Shown here in pieces: positions 1 through 12,279 of a stretch of DNA of 64,000 nt. Below the pieces are notes generated by a model, which was given only the letters and a program-made list of their open reading frames with translations, searched no databases and was not told where the DNA came from. Source of the DNA: Benincasa hispida (lineage: Eukaryota; Streptophyta; Magnoliopsida; Cucurbitales; Cucurbitaceae). The DNA lies in the NCBI RefSeq assembly GCF_009727055.1, contig NC_052355.1, positions 50,855,051-50,919,050 on the forward strand, written 5' to 3'. How positions within the stretch are numbered: the stretch's first letter is position 1; every line of letters begins with the position of its first letter. The position numbers and the translations under genes were made by a program.

Positions 1-1
1 T

Positions 2-2592
2 GGGAACTTTAGGTCTGAAACTAAGCAAGGGCAGCATGTTTTTGACATGCTCACGGTGGTCAATAGTATTGGGATTTCAGCTACCAGTCTCTCAAATCAT
101 TTGCAAAATCTCAAGGTTCGGATGGTTATAAATGGAAAGCTCATCATTTCTTTAAATTTATTTTCTTGCCATTTTTACAAAATTTGGCCAGCGCACTGGA
201 GTTGTATGTATCTTCAAACAGTTATTGCTTAGCTTTATTCCAATATGACGTTAACCTTGCATTTTAAAAATTAAATTACTCTGAACTACTCAATATACCG
301 GTGTTTATCAATTGTGACCAATACATAAATATTCATTTTGAAGTATTGAAGATGAGTGGATGCATATTAAATAGGCCTGGTTTATTGTTTTCTTTTCTTC
401 AATTTTATTAATATAGTTGCATGCATGATCATAATTTGGAAAGGTGTTGGACTAATTGTTCATTGATAGTCAATGGACGCAATATGTAGCATTGGTCTCT
501 GTTATCCTTTAACTATGGAGATATGTCATGTGATTTAAAAATTTGTTGAAAGTTATGGCACGTGTTATAGTTTTTTGCGTTACAGTTTTGTCTTTATTGT
601 CCTCCACTTCTTTTATGTAATAATTAGTTTCTTTTTTGTACTCTTTTAGTTGAAGGGAGAAGTAACATACGAGATGAAGGATCTGGCCTACTGTTATACA
701 ATTTTGAAAAACCCTGAAGATTTTTGTTCTCTGTCAGCGCATCTTAGAAAATGGTTGTCTGAGATCCAGACTAGTAAGGTGGTTGATTCTGACTTCATTA
801 TGCATTTGTTAATCTATTCATGTGTGACTATTCCAGAGGTCAAAAGCTGGCATCTGAAATCATGTTGTTCATGTTTCCATAGTCAGTATAGGAAGCACGA
901 AGCAGAAAGCATGTACATAATACCATATTAGGTGGCCGTGATACCCCAACAAAAACTTGTATTTGTGTAGCCTTATCTTTTTCATTTATACTTATCCAAA
1001 AAAGTTCAAGTCACTTGCACCTATCTTTTATTCAAGTAACATATATAATACAACTATATAATGATTACGCTACAAAGTTTATATTAAAAGTCCAAAATGT
1101 TTGACGCATTTCATTGCATCTGTTGATCTGTATTTCTTCACTCAAAGCACCAAAATTTTTGTTAAGATGCATTGTTGTTACTTTCCATTCTCAACAACTT
1201 AGGGCCATAAAACTGCTGTTTAGGCTACGTAACATGCAACCAAGCCTATCTACTCTGTGAGTGTCCACTCATAGATTGACATTCTTGCCATCTGGGTTGA
1301 TGTTATATACTTTCTTTAAATCAAGCCGGCATGGCGACGTGTGTCACGGGTGAGGTTTTCAGGTTAGGAAACTGGATGCCATGTTTGATGCGGTGACTTC
1401 TGCTATGAATTTGTGTGGAAAGAAGACTCAAGGCTGCTGTAACTTCGAGCAGACACCATTTTTAGAAGAAAAGATTTGTTCTTATTTTCAGGAGGGTGAT
1501 ACTTGTGATATTCCAAATAAAATGAACCAGAGCAGGTATATACAAGCACTATTTCTGATTATACAATCATAAGAAGTGAAAAGAGACTTGAATATGTAGC
1601 CCCCTTCCCTGTAAATAGTTATACAAAATTTGACCGCTGGATTATTTGTGCAGTAGTAGTGATACTAACAACATAATTATTTAGTTAAGTTATATAATTT
1701 TTTTTAATATTTAAATGTTAATTTCGTTCTTGTCCATTTCTCGGTATGTAATCATGCTTACATCAATATTATTAATGTGCAGCCCATTCCTCCGAGCAGA
1801 TATAAAAGTAAGTGCAATGCAGATGCTTAACGAGTTCATTTTAAACAGGTTCCTACTCGGTTGTTTGGGGAGGCTCTTACCTTTTGCTGTAACAGGTCTT
1901 TCTGCAGAGCAACTCACAGGCTAAATTCACTCCTAGAGCCGTTGCAAGGATTATGCATGGCATTGGAAGCCCAGCTTATCCTTCCACAATTTGGTCAAGA
2001 ACTCATTTTTGGTACTCTAATTTCTCTAAGTTTTAATCGAATTCTTTTACCTTGACCATCATGGGTTGACCCAGTGATAAATAGGAAGACATGATCTTGA
2101 TAGAAGACTAAAAGATCATAGATTCAATTCAATTTATATAGTCACTTGCTTAGAATTTAATATCATACGTTTCCTTGACACTCAAATATTGTAGAGTCAA
2201 GTGGGTATCGTGAGATTAGTTGAGGTGCGTGTATGCTGATCCAGATACTCATAGATTTCCAACAAGAAAAAAAAATCAAATTCTTGTACATTATTTCATT
2301 TTCTTCCGACTGAAAGACAACACCAGTCATCATTAGCAAATACTTAGCTGATGAACCAATTTTACATCAGTTAACTGTGTTAAATTTGGGTTCATCTAAA
2401 CTCGTAGGAAGAAAGAAAGTGTCGCTGTAATTAGACATTGAAAATAAATTTTTGCTAGAAAGATAAGCAACCAATCTGACTTTAAGCATTTGGGATGGCA
2501 GGGGTAGGTATACGCATATCAATTTCCAGGCAGTAATGGAAGCAGCGATGATTGAGCTCGTGAACATTGTCGGAAAGGACACTGCATCCTAG
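2..2592 (+). CDS. RecQ-like DNA helicase, C-terminal exons only (5' end outside window)
   Basis: Six exons join in frame: 2-115, 650-778, 1363-1535, 1783-1807, 1896-2011 and 2502-2592 (stop TAG). All internal introns are GT-AG. Together they give 215 residues, the C-terminal end of a longer protein. The exon at 1783-1807 is only 25 nt, but it is needed to keep frame and encodes PFLRADIK. The last two exons carry a conserved block containing FTPRAVARIMHGIGSP, then W, THFWGRY and a short acidic tail. I remember this block from the C-terminus of plant RecQ-family ATP-dependent helicases (RECQL5 or RECQSIM type), which unwind DNA during repair and recombination in the nucleus. The helicase motifs themselves are not in the window, so the subfamily is not settled. 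The exon structure is well supported; the name is a family-level inference. Confidence 0.62.
2051..2273 (+). mobile_element. Full-length SINE in the last intron of the RecQ-like gene
   Basis: The element starts with a tRNA-like A-box region (ATGGGTTGACCCAGTGATAA near 2061) and has a B-box-like GATTCAATTC at 2121-2130. It ends in a GAGATTAGTTGAGGTGCGTG-type body and an A-rich tail. The flanks at 2035-2050 and 2274-2289 are a target-site duplication matching at 14 of 16 positions (AATC[G/A]AATTCTT[T/G]TAC). This is a pol III-type retroposon mobilised by a LINE. A 5'-truncated relative lies in the lipoxygenase gene at 23098-23200. Confidence 0.8.
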
Positions 2593-3734
2593 CTATTTAT
2601 GATATTGAAATACCTTGAATCTGTTATCTGGTACTTGGAACGACCTAGTAAGTGAAATTCGTATTTGACATTATTTAATTATTTATGGTTATTTACGGTT
2701 ATAGCCCTAGGATTTAGAAAAGTGTATAATATCAATTCTCTAACCTTAGAGGTGCTATTTGTTATGTAATTTTGTATTCTCTCTCTGCTCCGTGGATGTA
2801 GCTAATATACTATTAGTGAATCACGTAAATCTGTGTGTCGATTATCTATTCTTTTTACGTTTTCTGTAATCTTTAATTATCGATTTCGTAACTTGTGTAC
2901 AAATGAACCTGTTTCAAAACTGTTCTTGAGCATCTAGATCCAAATGCTATGGGGTTGCTGATTCAAAATTTCGTCATCGGTCTACCATTGCCATAATTGA
3001 CCTGCAACTTGTGGTTAACAAGGTAGCAAACAAATGATTCATTTCATTTTGCTCTCCACTGAGCCTAATTGTTATTAATACGACGACTTTTAGAAGGTAG
3101 AACAACGGAGTCAGTGAGTTACTGATCAGAGACCTTTTATATATCTTTGTCTATCAACATTTGTTGCAATCTCTGTTCTATCACTTATGAATTAATTGGT
3201 CTTTGCAGGAGAACGAACATATTCATGTACAAGAGATGGACGTGGAGCATGGTTGTTCTTTTGTATATTCAATACGAGGGAATAAAAGTTGGACATATTC
3301 ACAATTTCACATAGTGAAGTTTTGTTTTTTTGTTTTTTTTTTGTTTTTTTTTTTTTGAAACATTTGAGAAAATGCAATTAAAAAAATGTTCTGTTAACTC
3401 CTACAGAACGATGAGAGAAATCATCTTTTTAGTATTCAATTTTTTTTTTTATTTATTCTTTTTGAGTTGGTAGGATATTCGAACTTTTTGATCTTTTAAT
3501 TGAGAATACATACTTTAATCTTTGGTCGAGAGTACATACTTTCGATTCTATATCTTTAGAATATTACATAACACAGAACAAAGAGAATTTGAATCAATAA
3601 AATGTAAATATATCTTAACGAAGAAATATATATTTTCATCTCTAGATTTAAAAATGTTACAATTTTACCATTAAATTATAAATTTAGTTTTTGTTGATCA
3701 TAAATAGATGTCCTCTGAGTTTTTTAAATCGTTA

Positions 3735-3768
<34 letters not shown>

Positions 3769-4128
3769 GTTGTTAAGGTTTTCTTCTCTTTAGAATTTCG
3801 TTGTCGAAAAAATTTAAGGTTTATCCATCTCTATTGTGTAAGTCAACTAATGAGGCCTGAGGGCATGAAACCTTCGAGAATATACAATAAAAAGAAATGT
3901 TTCGTCGACTCCTAAGGTCTTCTATTGTTATTATCATTTTTCAATTTTGTGGAGACATTAACTCCCAAGATTTGTTAGAATTCTTTTTTTAGTAAATAAT
4001 TTATTATTATTATTTTAAGCTCAGTGATATTGAGTTAGAGGATTCGAACTTCTAGTCTTTTGATAGAGAGTACATATTTTGTCATGTTTATCAATTCGTA
4101 AAAAAATTGGTGTAATCGTAATGAGATT

Positions 4129-4545
4129 TTATTGACAGATCAATTGTAATTAGCTATAATCGCAAACGTAATTTGATTGTTTTTTATCACGTTTACTTAT
4201 AATTATGGATCTATCACATTTACTGTTACTGTTATCGATTAGAGTTAAATTGTAACGATAATGGTAAATGTGATAAATTCATAATTCTCATATTGTAACA
4301 ATAACGGTTACGGTAACGATAACGGTAACGATATTGGTGAAAATTTTAAATGCAATCAGATTAAGTACCCTTCTGCTCGTTAAACAGTTTGTATTTTTTT
4401 ATTACAAATTTGGGAGTGAGTCTCAAATGTCAATACAAGTACATAATATAAGTAGACAACATCAAACATAATTAAATGGGAGTCACGTTTCAAATTACCA
4501 TCGATTTATTACATTTTTCTGATGTAAATGTTGTCTTACATAGTT
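4129..4545. repeat. Palindromic dispersed repeat, copy 1
   Basis: AATTATGGATCTATCACATT (from about 4192) is inverted as GTAAATGTGATAAATTCATAATT-like sequence near 4265, so the core can fold back. It is followed by ACGGTTACGGTAACGATAACGG-like short repeats. A second copy at 27060-27790 matches in order, including the downstream tail CAATACAAG...GATGTAAA, and there it is interrupted by a hAT-like MITE. This is probably a MITE of unknown superfamily. Confidence 0.6.
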
Positions 4546-5084
4546 TTGTTATGCTCATATTGGAGTATAAGATTTTTTTTTTTTTTTAGCCGAACCAATT
4601 TGGATGAGTAACAAGTTTTCACTCTTCTTTAAGATTAGATATATTGTTTGACCTTTGGAGATAAATCTATTGGTAGAATATACATAACACAAAAGAAGAG
4701 AATTTGAATTTACAAAAAGTAAATATTTCATAATGAAAAATTACTTATTTTTGGTTCTGAAATTGGAATATAGGTTTCAAAATGTTATAATTTTACTGTT
4801 AAATTTTGATTTTAGTTTTCATTTAATTTTAGTCCACATGTTTTAATGTTTTACACTTCTACCTATTGAATTTTCGCTAGTATTGCTCACTTTAGTCTTT
4901 GCTGTTAACTTCCAATTAATTAATTTAAAATAATTGTGAAGAGAAAATTTTAAAATAATTTCAATAGTGGTGAAAAATTAGTGAAAAGTCATTAATTTTA
5001 ATTTTTAAAATTTATAGACATTACATTTAGGACAGAAAGTGATTAGTTAGTGAAAAACAAGGTAAGCTAAAAATGTAGATCTCA

Positions 5085-5372
5085 TTTGGTAACCATTTGG
5101 TTTTTTATTTTTTTATTTTTAAAAATTAAACCTATACATACTACTTCCACATCTTTCTTTGTTATTTACTCTTTTACCAATGATTTGAAAAAGCAAACCA
5201 AAATTTGAAAACGAAAAGAAAAGCTTTTGAAAACTTGATTTTGTTTTTGGAATTTGGCTAAGAATTCAACCATTGTACTTAAGAAATATGTAAATGAGAA
5301 ATTTGGAGGAAATAGGCTTAATTTAAAAAATTAAAAACAAAAAACGAAATGGTTACCAAGAGAGCATTGTAT
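5085..5372. mobile_element. MITE with TTGGTAACCATTT inverted ends, copy 1
   Basis: The left end TTTGGTAACCATTTGGTTTT is inverted at the right end as AAACGAAATGGTTACCAA. The interior contains AATTTGGCTAAGAATTCAACC and AATAGGCTTAATTT, a layout I recall from abundant cucurbit repeats. The copies at 12012-12268 and 26515-26752 share the layout and are more decayed. No transposase is present, and I could not fix the target duplication. Confidence 0.7.
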
Positions 5373-6654
5373 TTTGAAATCTAAAGATAAAATGAAAAAT
5401 AAATCCAAATCCTAGGGACCGAAAATATACTTTTCCCTATATTTAATTGTTAAAATATGTTTTATGTTCTTGAGGTGTTTGAGATTTTTGAGATTTTTGT
5501 TTTTAATTCAATAACATCTAAAGTAACGAGATTCAAACCTTTAATTTCTGGATCAAATGGTCTTTGAGTAATTGAACTATACTCACTTGTGAAAAATATA
5601 TTAAAACATCAAACAATCATAATTTAAGATATAATTTAATAGTAAGATTAAAGCAATTGTTTCTTATAAAAGAAATGAGATTAAGGGGTTAATTTACAAA
5701 TTTAGTTCACAATGAAGTGAGTGTCCTTTAGTGTATAGGTATGATTTCGACAATTTATATATGAAAAATTATTTTAAATGACAAAACTGCTGAAAATATT
5801 TATAAATATAGCAAAATGTCACATCATTTTTTATATATATAAATATTTTGGTTATTTTTTCTATATTTGAAAACAATCCATATATGTTTTACTTTTAACG
5901 AACAATCACGTCATTTATTCTACAAATATTCATAAATTTATATTTTGTTTTTTTATCTCCAAATAGCTACAACTATCGGGATCAAACAAGGTTAAGAAGC
6001 TATTGCATTAATTAGAACCTTTTAATTTTTTTAATAATATATAAATAAATAAAAAGAAAAATAATTTTCAATGATAAAATTGTTGAAAATATTTATAAAT
6101 AAATAAAATATCACCGTCTATCTATGATAGACTGTGATATATTATTATTTGTGATAGACACATATAGTAATTTATCGTAATCTATTGTAGTTTATCGTAA
6201 ACAATAAAATTTTGTCATATTTATAAATAGTTTGGTTCATTTTTACTGTATTTAAAAAGAATCTTTAACAAAATTTTACATTTGGTTTAAGGGGAGGAAA
6301 AAAAAATAAAAACAATAAAAATAATAAAAAAGGGGCATATTCGAGGAAACGGCATATTCAGTATTTCGAGTATTGAGAGATATTGGGGAACCAATTGGGA
6401 ATGGTAAAGAGAGAAGAAAGAAAGGAAAACCGTTGGTTGAATAATAAGAACATAGAAGAAGTCTCCAAATCGAAGCTGCCCCATCGCTTCTTCTTGCCTC
6501 CTTTCTTTCAACTAACCACTTCTCTGCATAACAACAAAAACCCAAATCCCAAATTCTCTTCTTTCTTCTCTTTCCTTTCTCCAATTCAAGAATTCGAATT
6601 TCCCCTTCAAAATTGCGAACAATCTCAACTCCCCCAGCCCGATCCAGTCGAGGA

Positions 6655-8891
6655 ATGGATGATGCGACGGCTTCATCAGGGTCGTTGATCAATGGACCTC
6701 CTTCCCGATCACCCTCTTCCTTTTCTTCCACCATTTTTACTAATTACCCTCTCATTTCTTCTCTCCTCGCCTTCGCTATTGCCCAGTCCATCAAGTTCTT
6801 CACCTCCTGGTATGAGCTCCGATCCGATCCAACTCCACTGGTTTGACTCTGTTTGTTGCGTTTAGGCATTATTATGCAAACCCCATATGCCGTTTTCGTG
6901 AATCTTGCTTTCTCTTTTGTTCAATCTTGAGAATATAGATTGCTTATTTGTTTCTGGGTCGTTCTGTATTATTTGTTTTAGGTTTTCTTTTAATTTTCAT
7001 AGCCCATTTACTTATGAGTCATTTGTGTGTACTGTTTCTGCATCTACTATCAGATTCTGGGAAGTGTTACCTGAAAATCCGTCACTACCCATGTGATCTG
7101 TTCTCCCTCCAACGCCCTAATCAGTCTTTTAAAAAGCCCCCTGTGTGCCCTCAGGCGTGCCTCAGGGCCTTGGGGCTTTTTCATTATTTTAAATGTTATT
7201 GTAATTAGGGGTCTTTACATTTATTTTTCACTTCAACTATGCTTTCTCTTCTTTAATTAGTACTTTTATATATAATGCACCTCATTTAAAAAAGAAATGT
7301 TGCATTTCTTCTTGCGCCTTGTGGACTATTGCATTTATACTTAAATTGGTTTGTTTACAGCTTTATCAATAAGCACTTTAATAAGGATTTTGTGTTTCTT
7401 TTTTCCTTCTGTGGTGGTGGTGGGGGCAGTGTTGAAGAAATCAATGTATTGTGTTTTTACGACTTGTGACATTTCAGGTATAAGGAAAGACGATGGGATT
7501 TTAAGAAACTAGTTGGATCTGGTGGAATGCCTTCATCTCATTCCTCCGCTGTTTCTGCTCTTGCTATAGCCATTGGGCTCCAAGAAGGATTTGGAGCATC
7601 AGTCTTTGCTGTTGCATTGATCTTAGCATGTGTTGTATGGTTTCCCTTTCCATTTGATGGCTACCATTATGATTTGAGTTGTAAATTTCCTGGAACGATT
7701 TTAAGATGTTGAACACAAAAAATTTGGTGACAGGTAATGTATGATGCAACTGGTGTGAGATTACAAGCTGGACGCCAAGCAGAGGTTATATAATTCTTTG
7801 TTTCACAACACCCTCCAAGAAAAAAAACAAAAACAAAAAACCCTCTTCCTCCTTTTCCTTTTCTACTCCTTAATTGCTTTTATTTGGACATTGTTGTTAT
7901 ATCTTAAAGCTTAAATTTTCTTTCATTGTTTAATATACTCTTACTAGTTTGATTTTTTAGGTTTTAAATCAAATTGTTTATGAGCTTCCTGCTGAACATC
8001 CTTTGGCTGAGAGCAGACCATTGCGAGAACTTCTTGGCCACACCCCTCCCCAGGTTTCCATTAAGATGACATTCTACAGTAGTTGATTTTTGTCTATGAA
8101 ATTGACATGTTAATATAATATCATATCGAATAGGCTGTATAGGTTATGATTAAATCTGGGTCTTTGCACAGTTCATTAAATTGACTTGTATTTATTTCCT
8201 TGGTGCCTTCAACTGGTAAGAATCAACTTTGAGATAAAATGGGAGATTGTTATTTTACTGCAAATTCAGCCTTCCATGACCTTCATATGCATGTCGAAGA
8301 TTAGTAAATCAACTTTGAGATATACACGGTAGAGTACTATTGTTAGTGGCAGAATGACCTTGCTACCATAATCCACTGAGATTCAGCCCTTTCGTCGCTC
8401 TAATTCAATAATGATAATAATAATAATAAATCAACTTTGAGAAAAAATGGGAGATTGTTATTTTTACTATTACTTTTGGTATAATGTGGAACTGGAGATA
8501 AAATGGGAGATTGTTATTTTTACAATTACACATGGATTGCCCTTTGACTAGCTGGTTTCATGAATGTATTTAGCAATGTCTTGGCACTTTCTAGTTTTTT
8601 GTTGAGAAGGTTTGATGAGCACCTAAGACACTTAAGAGATGTGCATTTATATCTTTTTTTATGTTGACTACAATAGAAGCCAGGATTCCAAAAATTTTCC
8701 CCCTTGAATCACCTTGGAAGTATATTTTGAGAATAGCTTATTCTGGATTCACTTTGATTGAAAAAAGATTTGAGGCAATTCTGTCTAACGTGAGTCTACA
8801 TTTTATTTGATTACAGGTTATAGCTGGAGGTTTGCTTGGTATTATCACCTCTTCTATTGGCCAGTTGATGATCATATTGACAAGGTCTTGA
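6655..8891 (+). CDS. DUF212 (PAP2/vanadium haloperoxidase-related) membrane protein
   Basis: Five exons (6655-6809, 7478-7634, 7734-7784, 7961-8053, 8817-8891; stop TGA) give 176 residues, a normal length for this plant family (Pfam DUF212, bacterial YuiD relatives). All introns are GT-AG. The start is the ATG in GAGGAATGGATGATG; the frame upstream has no ATG. Recognisable features in order are an N-terminal hydrophobic stretch NYPLISSLLAFAIAQSIKFF, the signature GSGGMPSSHSSAVSALA, a second membrane stretch FAVALILACVVMYDATGVR, then ELPAEHPLAESRPLRELLGH and a C-terminal hydrophobic segment ending IGQLMIILTRS. The SGGMPSSHS segment resembles the phosphate-binding motif of PAP2-type phosphatases, but the full catalytic triad of that superfamily is not present. 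Family members are usually annotated as acid phosphatase/vanadium-dependent haloperoxidase-related; their activity and location are not established from this sequence. Confidence 0.93.
8224..8526 (+). repeat. Dispersed 35-bp triplicate in DUF212 intron 4
   Basis: The segment [A]ACTTTGAGATAAAATGGGAG followed by ATTGTTATTTT occurs near 8224, 8428 and 8490 (the third with CTGGAGATA). The copies are separated by unrelated sequence and a (TAA)n run near 8411-8428. This looks like local segmental duplication inside the 763-bp intron 8054-8816. No function is suggested. Confidence 0.7.
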
Positions 8892-9410
8892 ACATTGTGC
8901 TGAAGTAGATCAAGCAGGTAACGCAGTTGTTAGCCCTGATCTTGTCATTGATGAAGGCTACTTGGTGAAAACTTCACTATCAAATTATTCTTGTGAATAT
9001 GGTCTGCACATAACCTTTGATTAATGAGATATTTCAGAACCCTTGTTTGATTGATTGCTGTATTTAGTGCAATAGGACCACCAAGCTGCAGCTAACACTT
9101 GCAGTAAATCAGAAAACAAACATATAGCTCTTGGCACCTACGTTTTTAGATAGCTCTAATAGCACTTGCTACAAGTCCATTTTGGTTCATGTAGTTTCCC
9201 TATTTCGTGGTTACTATTCTTAACTAATTCTGGATAAAAGGGTGAAGAAAAATTCATTTCTGTGCCCGTCATTCATTACTCCCTTCTCAATCTCATTTCT
9301 CAGTTCCCACAATAAACATATAGGTGACTATATTATATTACTTTTTTTAGGGATGAGAAGTACACTATTTATAACTAGCTTTTTTCTGTGTTAATGATCG
9401 TATCTTATTA

Positions 9411-9933
9411 CACTTCATTAGGATTTCAACCTCTATACTATATGAAATTTCAGAAACGATAGTGTTAAAAAAACATCATCATAGACATTCTATAGCATTT
9501 CTGAAATGTTATCATAGGCGATGATGTTATTGAAACTTCTCAATCTTTTATAATGTTTTTTGAGTGTTATTAAAAGTCTCTTTCGATTGCATAAATTTGA
9601 TGTATGAAAAGTTTTCATAGCGTTTGCAAAAACGTTATGGTTTATCTTTCATAGTGTTTTTTATATTAGAAAAAAATGCTATCAAAATTATTGATTTTAT
9701 AGCATTTTTGTACACATTGTAGTAGGTCATGTAATTGAAAGTTCATGATTTTTCCTAGTGTTATCCTAGATGATTCCACTTTCAATTGCATTGTTTTAAA
9801 CTTTTCACATTGTTAACCATGTTTCATAATTTTTTTTTTTTATAGCACTATGCATTTAAACATTTTACAGCATTGAGAAAAATACAATATAAATTGTACT
9901 TTAAAAAACATTTGTAGCTCTTTTCTTATAGTA
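9411..9933. mobile_element. Decayed non-autonomous CACTA-like element
   Basis: Many short subterminal motifs alternate in both orientations (TATAGCATTT, CATAGCGTTT, AACGTTATGG, TTATAGCATTTTTG), the pattern seen in plant CACTA elements. The right end TTTTCTTATAGTA at 9921-9933 resembles the usual TTTTCTTGTAGTG with two G-to-A changes. The left end CACTTCATTAGGA near 9411 is a weak match to CACTACAAGA. No matching 3-bp duplication was found, so the ends are approximate. Confidence 0.4.
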
Positions 9934-12011
9934 TATATAAGTCTATTGAAGTCGCTTGCCCATAATTACATGAGTACAACAAAAAATGTAGTTTTCATTA
10001 AGATGGACATGAAATCTTCAAATTTCTAAAAGACCAAATAATTAATCTCATAAATTACACGCACAATTAATTTAATTATATGATGAAAAGTGCACGAGAC
10101 TAATTACATCCTTTCATAATTTGGTAGCTCATGTGTCATCATTTCATTTGCCTAAAAAGAAATAAAAACAAAGCATTTTTTTTATGAAACTATCATGGTT
10201 TAACTCTAATAATACATCAACCAATAAACCAAATTAATATGTTAATTCATATAAAGTACTTCAACCAACTTTGAAATTAAATTTGCTTACATATTTTGAT
10301 TTATTGACCAAGTAATTTTAGTACATAACGCGTCATTAATGACAATCGTGTTAGATGTAGGCCTCAATAAAATGAATAAGGATTTCTTACTATATCAACC
10401 CACACATGTACTATATTTGGACCAAGACGGATGTGATAGATAAATATTTTTAGACCATTTGAAGACCATCTTCTTTCGTCAATTACATCTCCAAAATCGA
10501 CCCAATCTAGCAGTATGCACTTTTGGAGAGTATTGATTACAAAACTCTTTTCTAATATATAAACAAAATATCAAACAATTTGCCTTTTCGTTGATAAAAT
10601 GTAATAATTTGAATGTATGTGACTTTTTTAAGTCCAACAAGTACAATTAATGACTGGACATGGTTGTTCAAAAAGAGATAGTTACGTTTCAATTGGTACA
10701 TCTATTTTGTATGTGGGTACAATTTAATATTTATATATAAAAAAGTAAAATATGTCAACACATACATGATTCCATCTAAAAAAAAATTGTAAATGGAATG
10801 TCATGAACTTTAAAAAGCTACCAAAAGTGCCTAGGCAAAGAAAAAAAATTAGAAAACATCGGCTAAATTGCTTGGGTTGGTTGATTATGTTGAATGAGAA
10901 ATTTTGGACCAATCATAAGTCGCCGTATCATTTATCAAATTAATTATGAAATTGCAAAAGATCAAATTTCAGAGTAATTAAAAGCTGACATGCATCCCAA
11001 ACTGAAATTAAATACATAAGTTGGTAAATCTCGATGCAACGTTTTTATTGTGACCATTGAATTGAATAAGATAATTTGGCTCGATTTGGTATTAATATTT
11101 GGGCTCTAGTCTAATTGAGCCAACAAATAGGTTTGGCCCAAATGCCAACTAAATCCCATAATTCAATTAGTTGTGCCTAAGGGTCAGGTCCATGAAGCAA
11201 CTAAGCTCAAATCCGGAAAACTCACATGAGAACTCTATTCTTTGAAAATACAAACATTATTCAAAGACTTCAGCTTCGAGAACATTCACACGTTTCACTT
11301 CTTCAAATTAAGTGTAAGCATTCAACCGAGAGAATCAGATAATCAAATATTAGAGATCGAACCGCATCCACGTAAAATCAACATAAACTCAACTTCGACT
11401 CTACGAAACAAGGTTCTCCAAAAACCTCGCGTGAATAGATTCATTGATGTATTTTTACATATTTTTCTCCACCATTTACCTTTTAATGTTTGGTTTCATT
11501 TTTACCTAATTGTTTATTACTCGTAAAATATAATACATTCATTTTGTTATAAAATTTGGTGATGATATTATATACTGAGTCATTTTTGTTGCATTCTTTA
11601 AAAGGATTTTCAAGTTATATGCAATTAGAATTGTTGTTAAGATATCCTCGAAGTATTTAGAGGAAGAAAGTATTAAAGAAAAAAATTAAAAGAGTAACGA
11701 AAAATCTAACTAAAAATATGAATAAATTTTATGCGACCCAAAATTTATGAGAAAAACGGAAGATAAATATATATAGGATCTATTAGATTTTAAAGTGATT
11801 TTAATAATTTATTTTACTACTTTTAAAAGTTTATGATGATAAGAGCTAAATTTAAATATTATTTATTTACTAGTATATAAAACTTTGTATAAAATTAAAT
11901 ACCATATATTTTTTAATATGATTAATTATTATATTTAAACTTTAGATTAAAACTTTTAACACTTTACGTAGTAACACGTATTTATCCTGATATAAATAAT
12001 AAAAAAAAATT

Positions 12012-12268
12012 ACGGCTCCATTTGATTTTTAATTTTTTATTTTTGAAAATGAAGTCTATAGATATTATTCCTACCTCCAAATTTCTTGTTATCTTCTTTT
12101 TACTGATGGTTTAAAAGCCCAAGGCAAATTTTGGAAAAAAAAAAAAACAGCTTTTTTAAACTTGTTTTTGATTTTGAAATTTTGCTGAGATTTTAACCAT
12201 TGTTTGAGAAAATAGACTTAATTTTTCAAAAACAAACGAAAAAAAATTTGTTACCAAACAAGATTTAA
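12012..12268. mobile_element. MITE with TTGGTAAC-type ends, copy 2 (decayed)
   Basis: It starts with GGCTCCATTTGATTTTTAAT and ends with TTTGTTACCAAACAAG. The interior shares GAAATTTTGCTGAGATTTTAA and AATAGACTTAATTTTTCAAA with the copy at 5085-5372. Confidence 0.6.
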
Positions 12269-12279
12269 ATTATAAAAAA

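Larger units (their letters stand above)
2593..6654. other. Intergenic region and DUF212 gene leader, repeat-rich
   Basis: No protein gene is seen. The first several hundred bases are probably the 3' UTR of the RecQ-like gene; a CAG acceptor-like site near 3209 would fit a spliced 3' UTR. The rest is AT-rich with a 27-base T run near 3739-3765 and the two repeats listed separately. The short open frames are low-complexity. The last 300 bases or so (about 6350-6654) are more GC-rich and pyrimidine-rich, and are the likely promoter and 5' UTR of the DUF212 gene. Confidence 0.6.
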
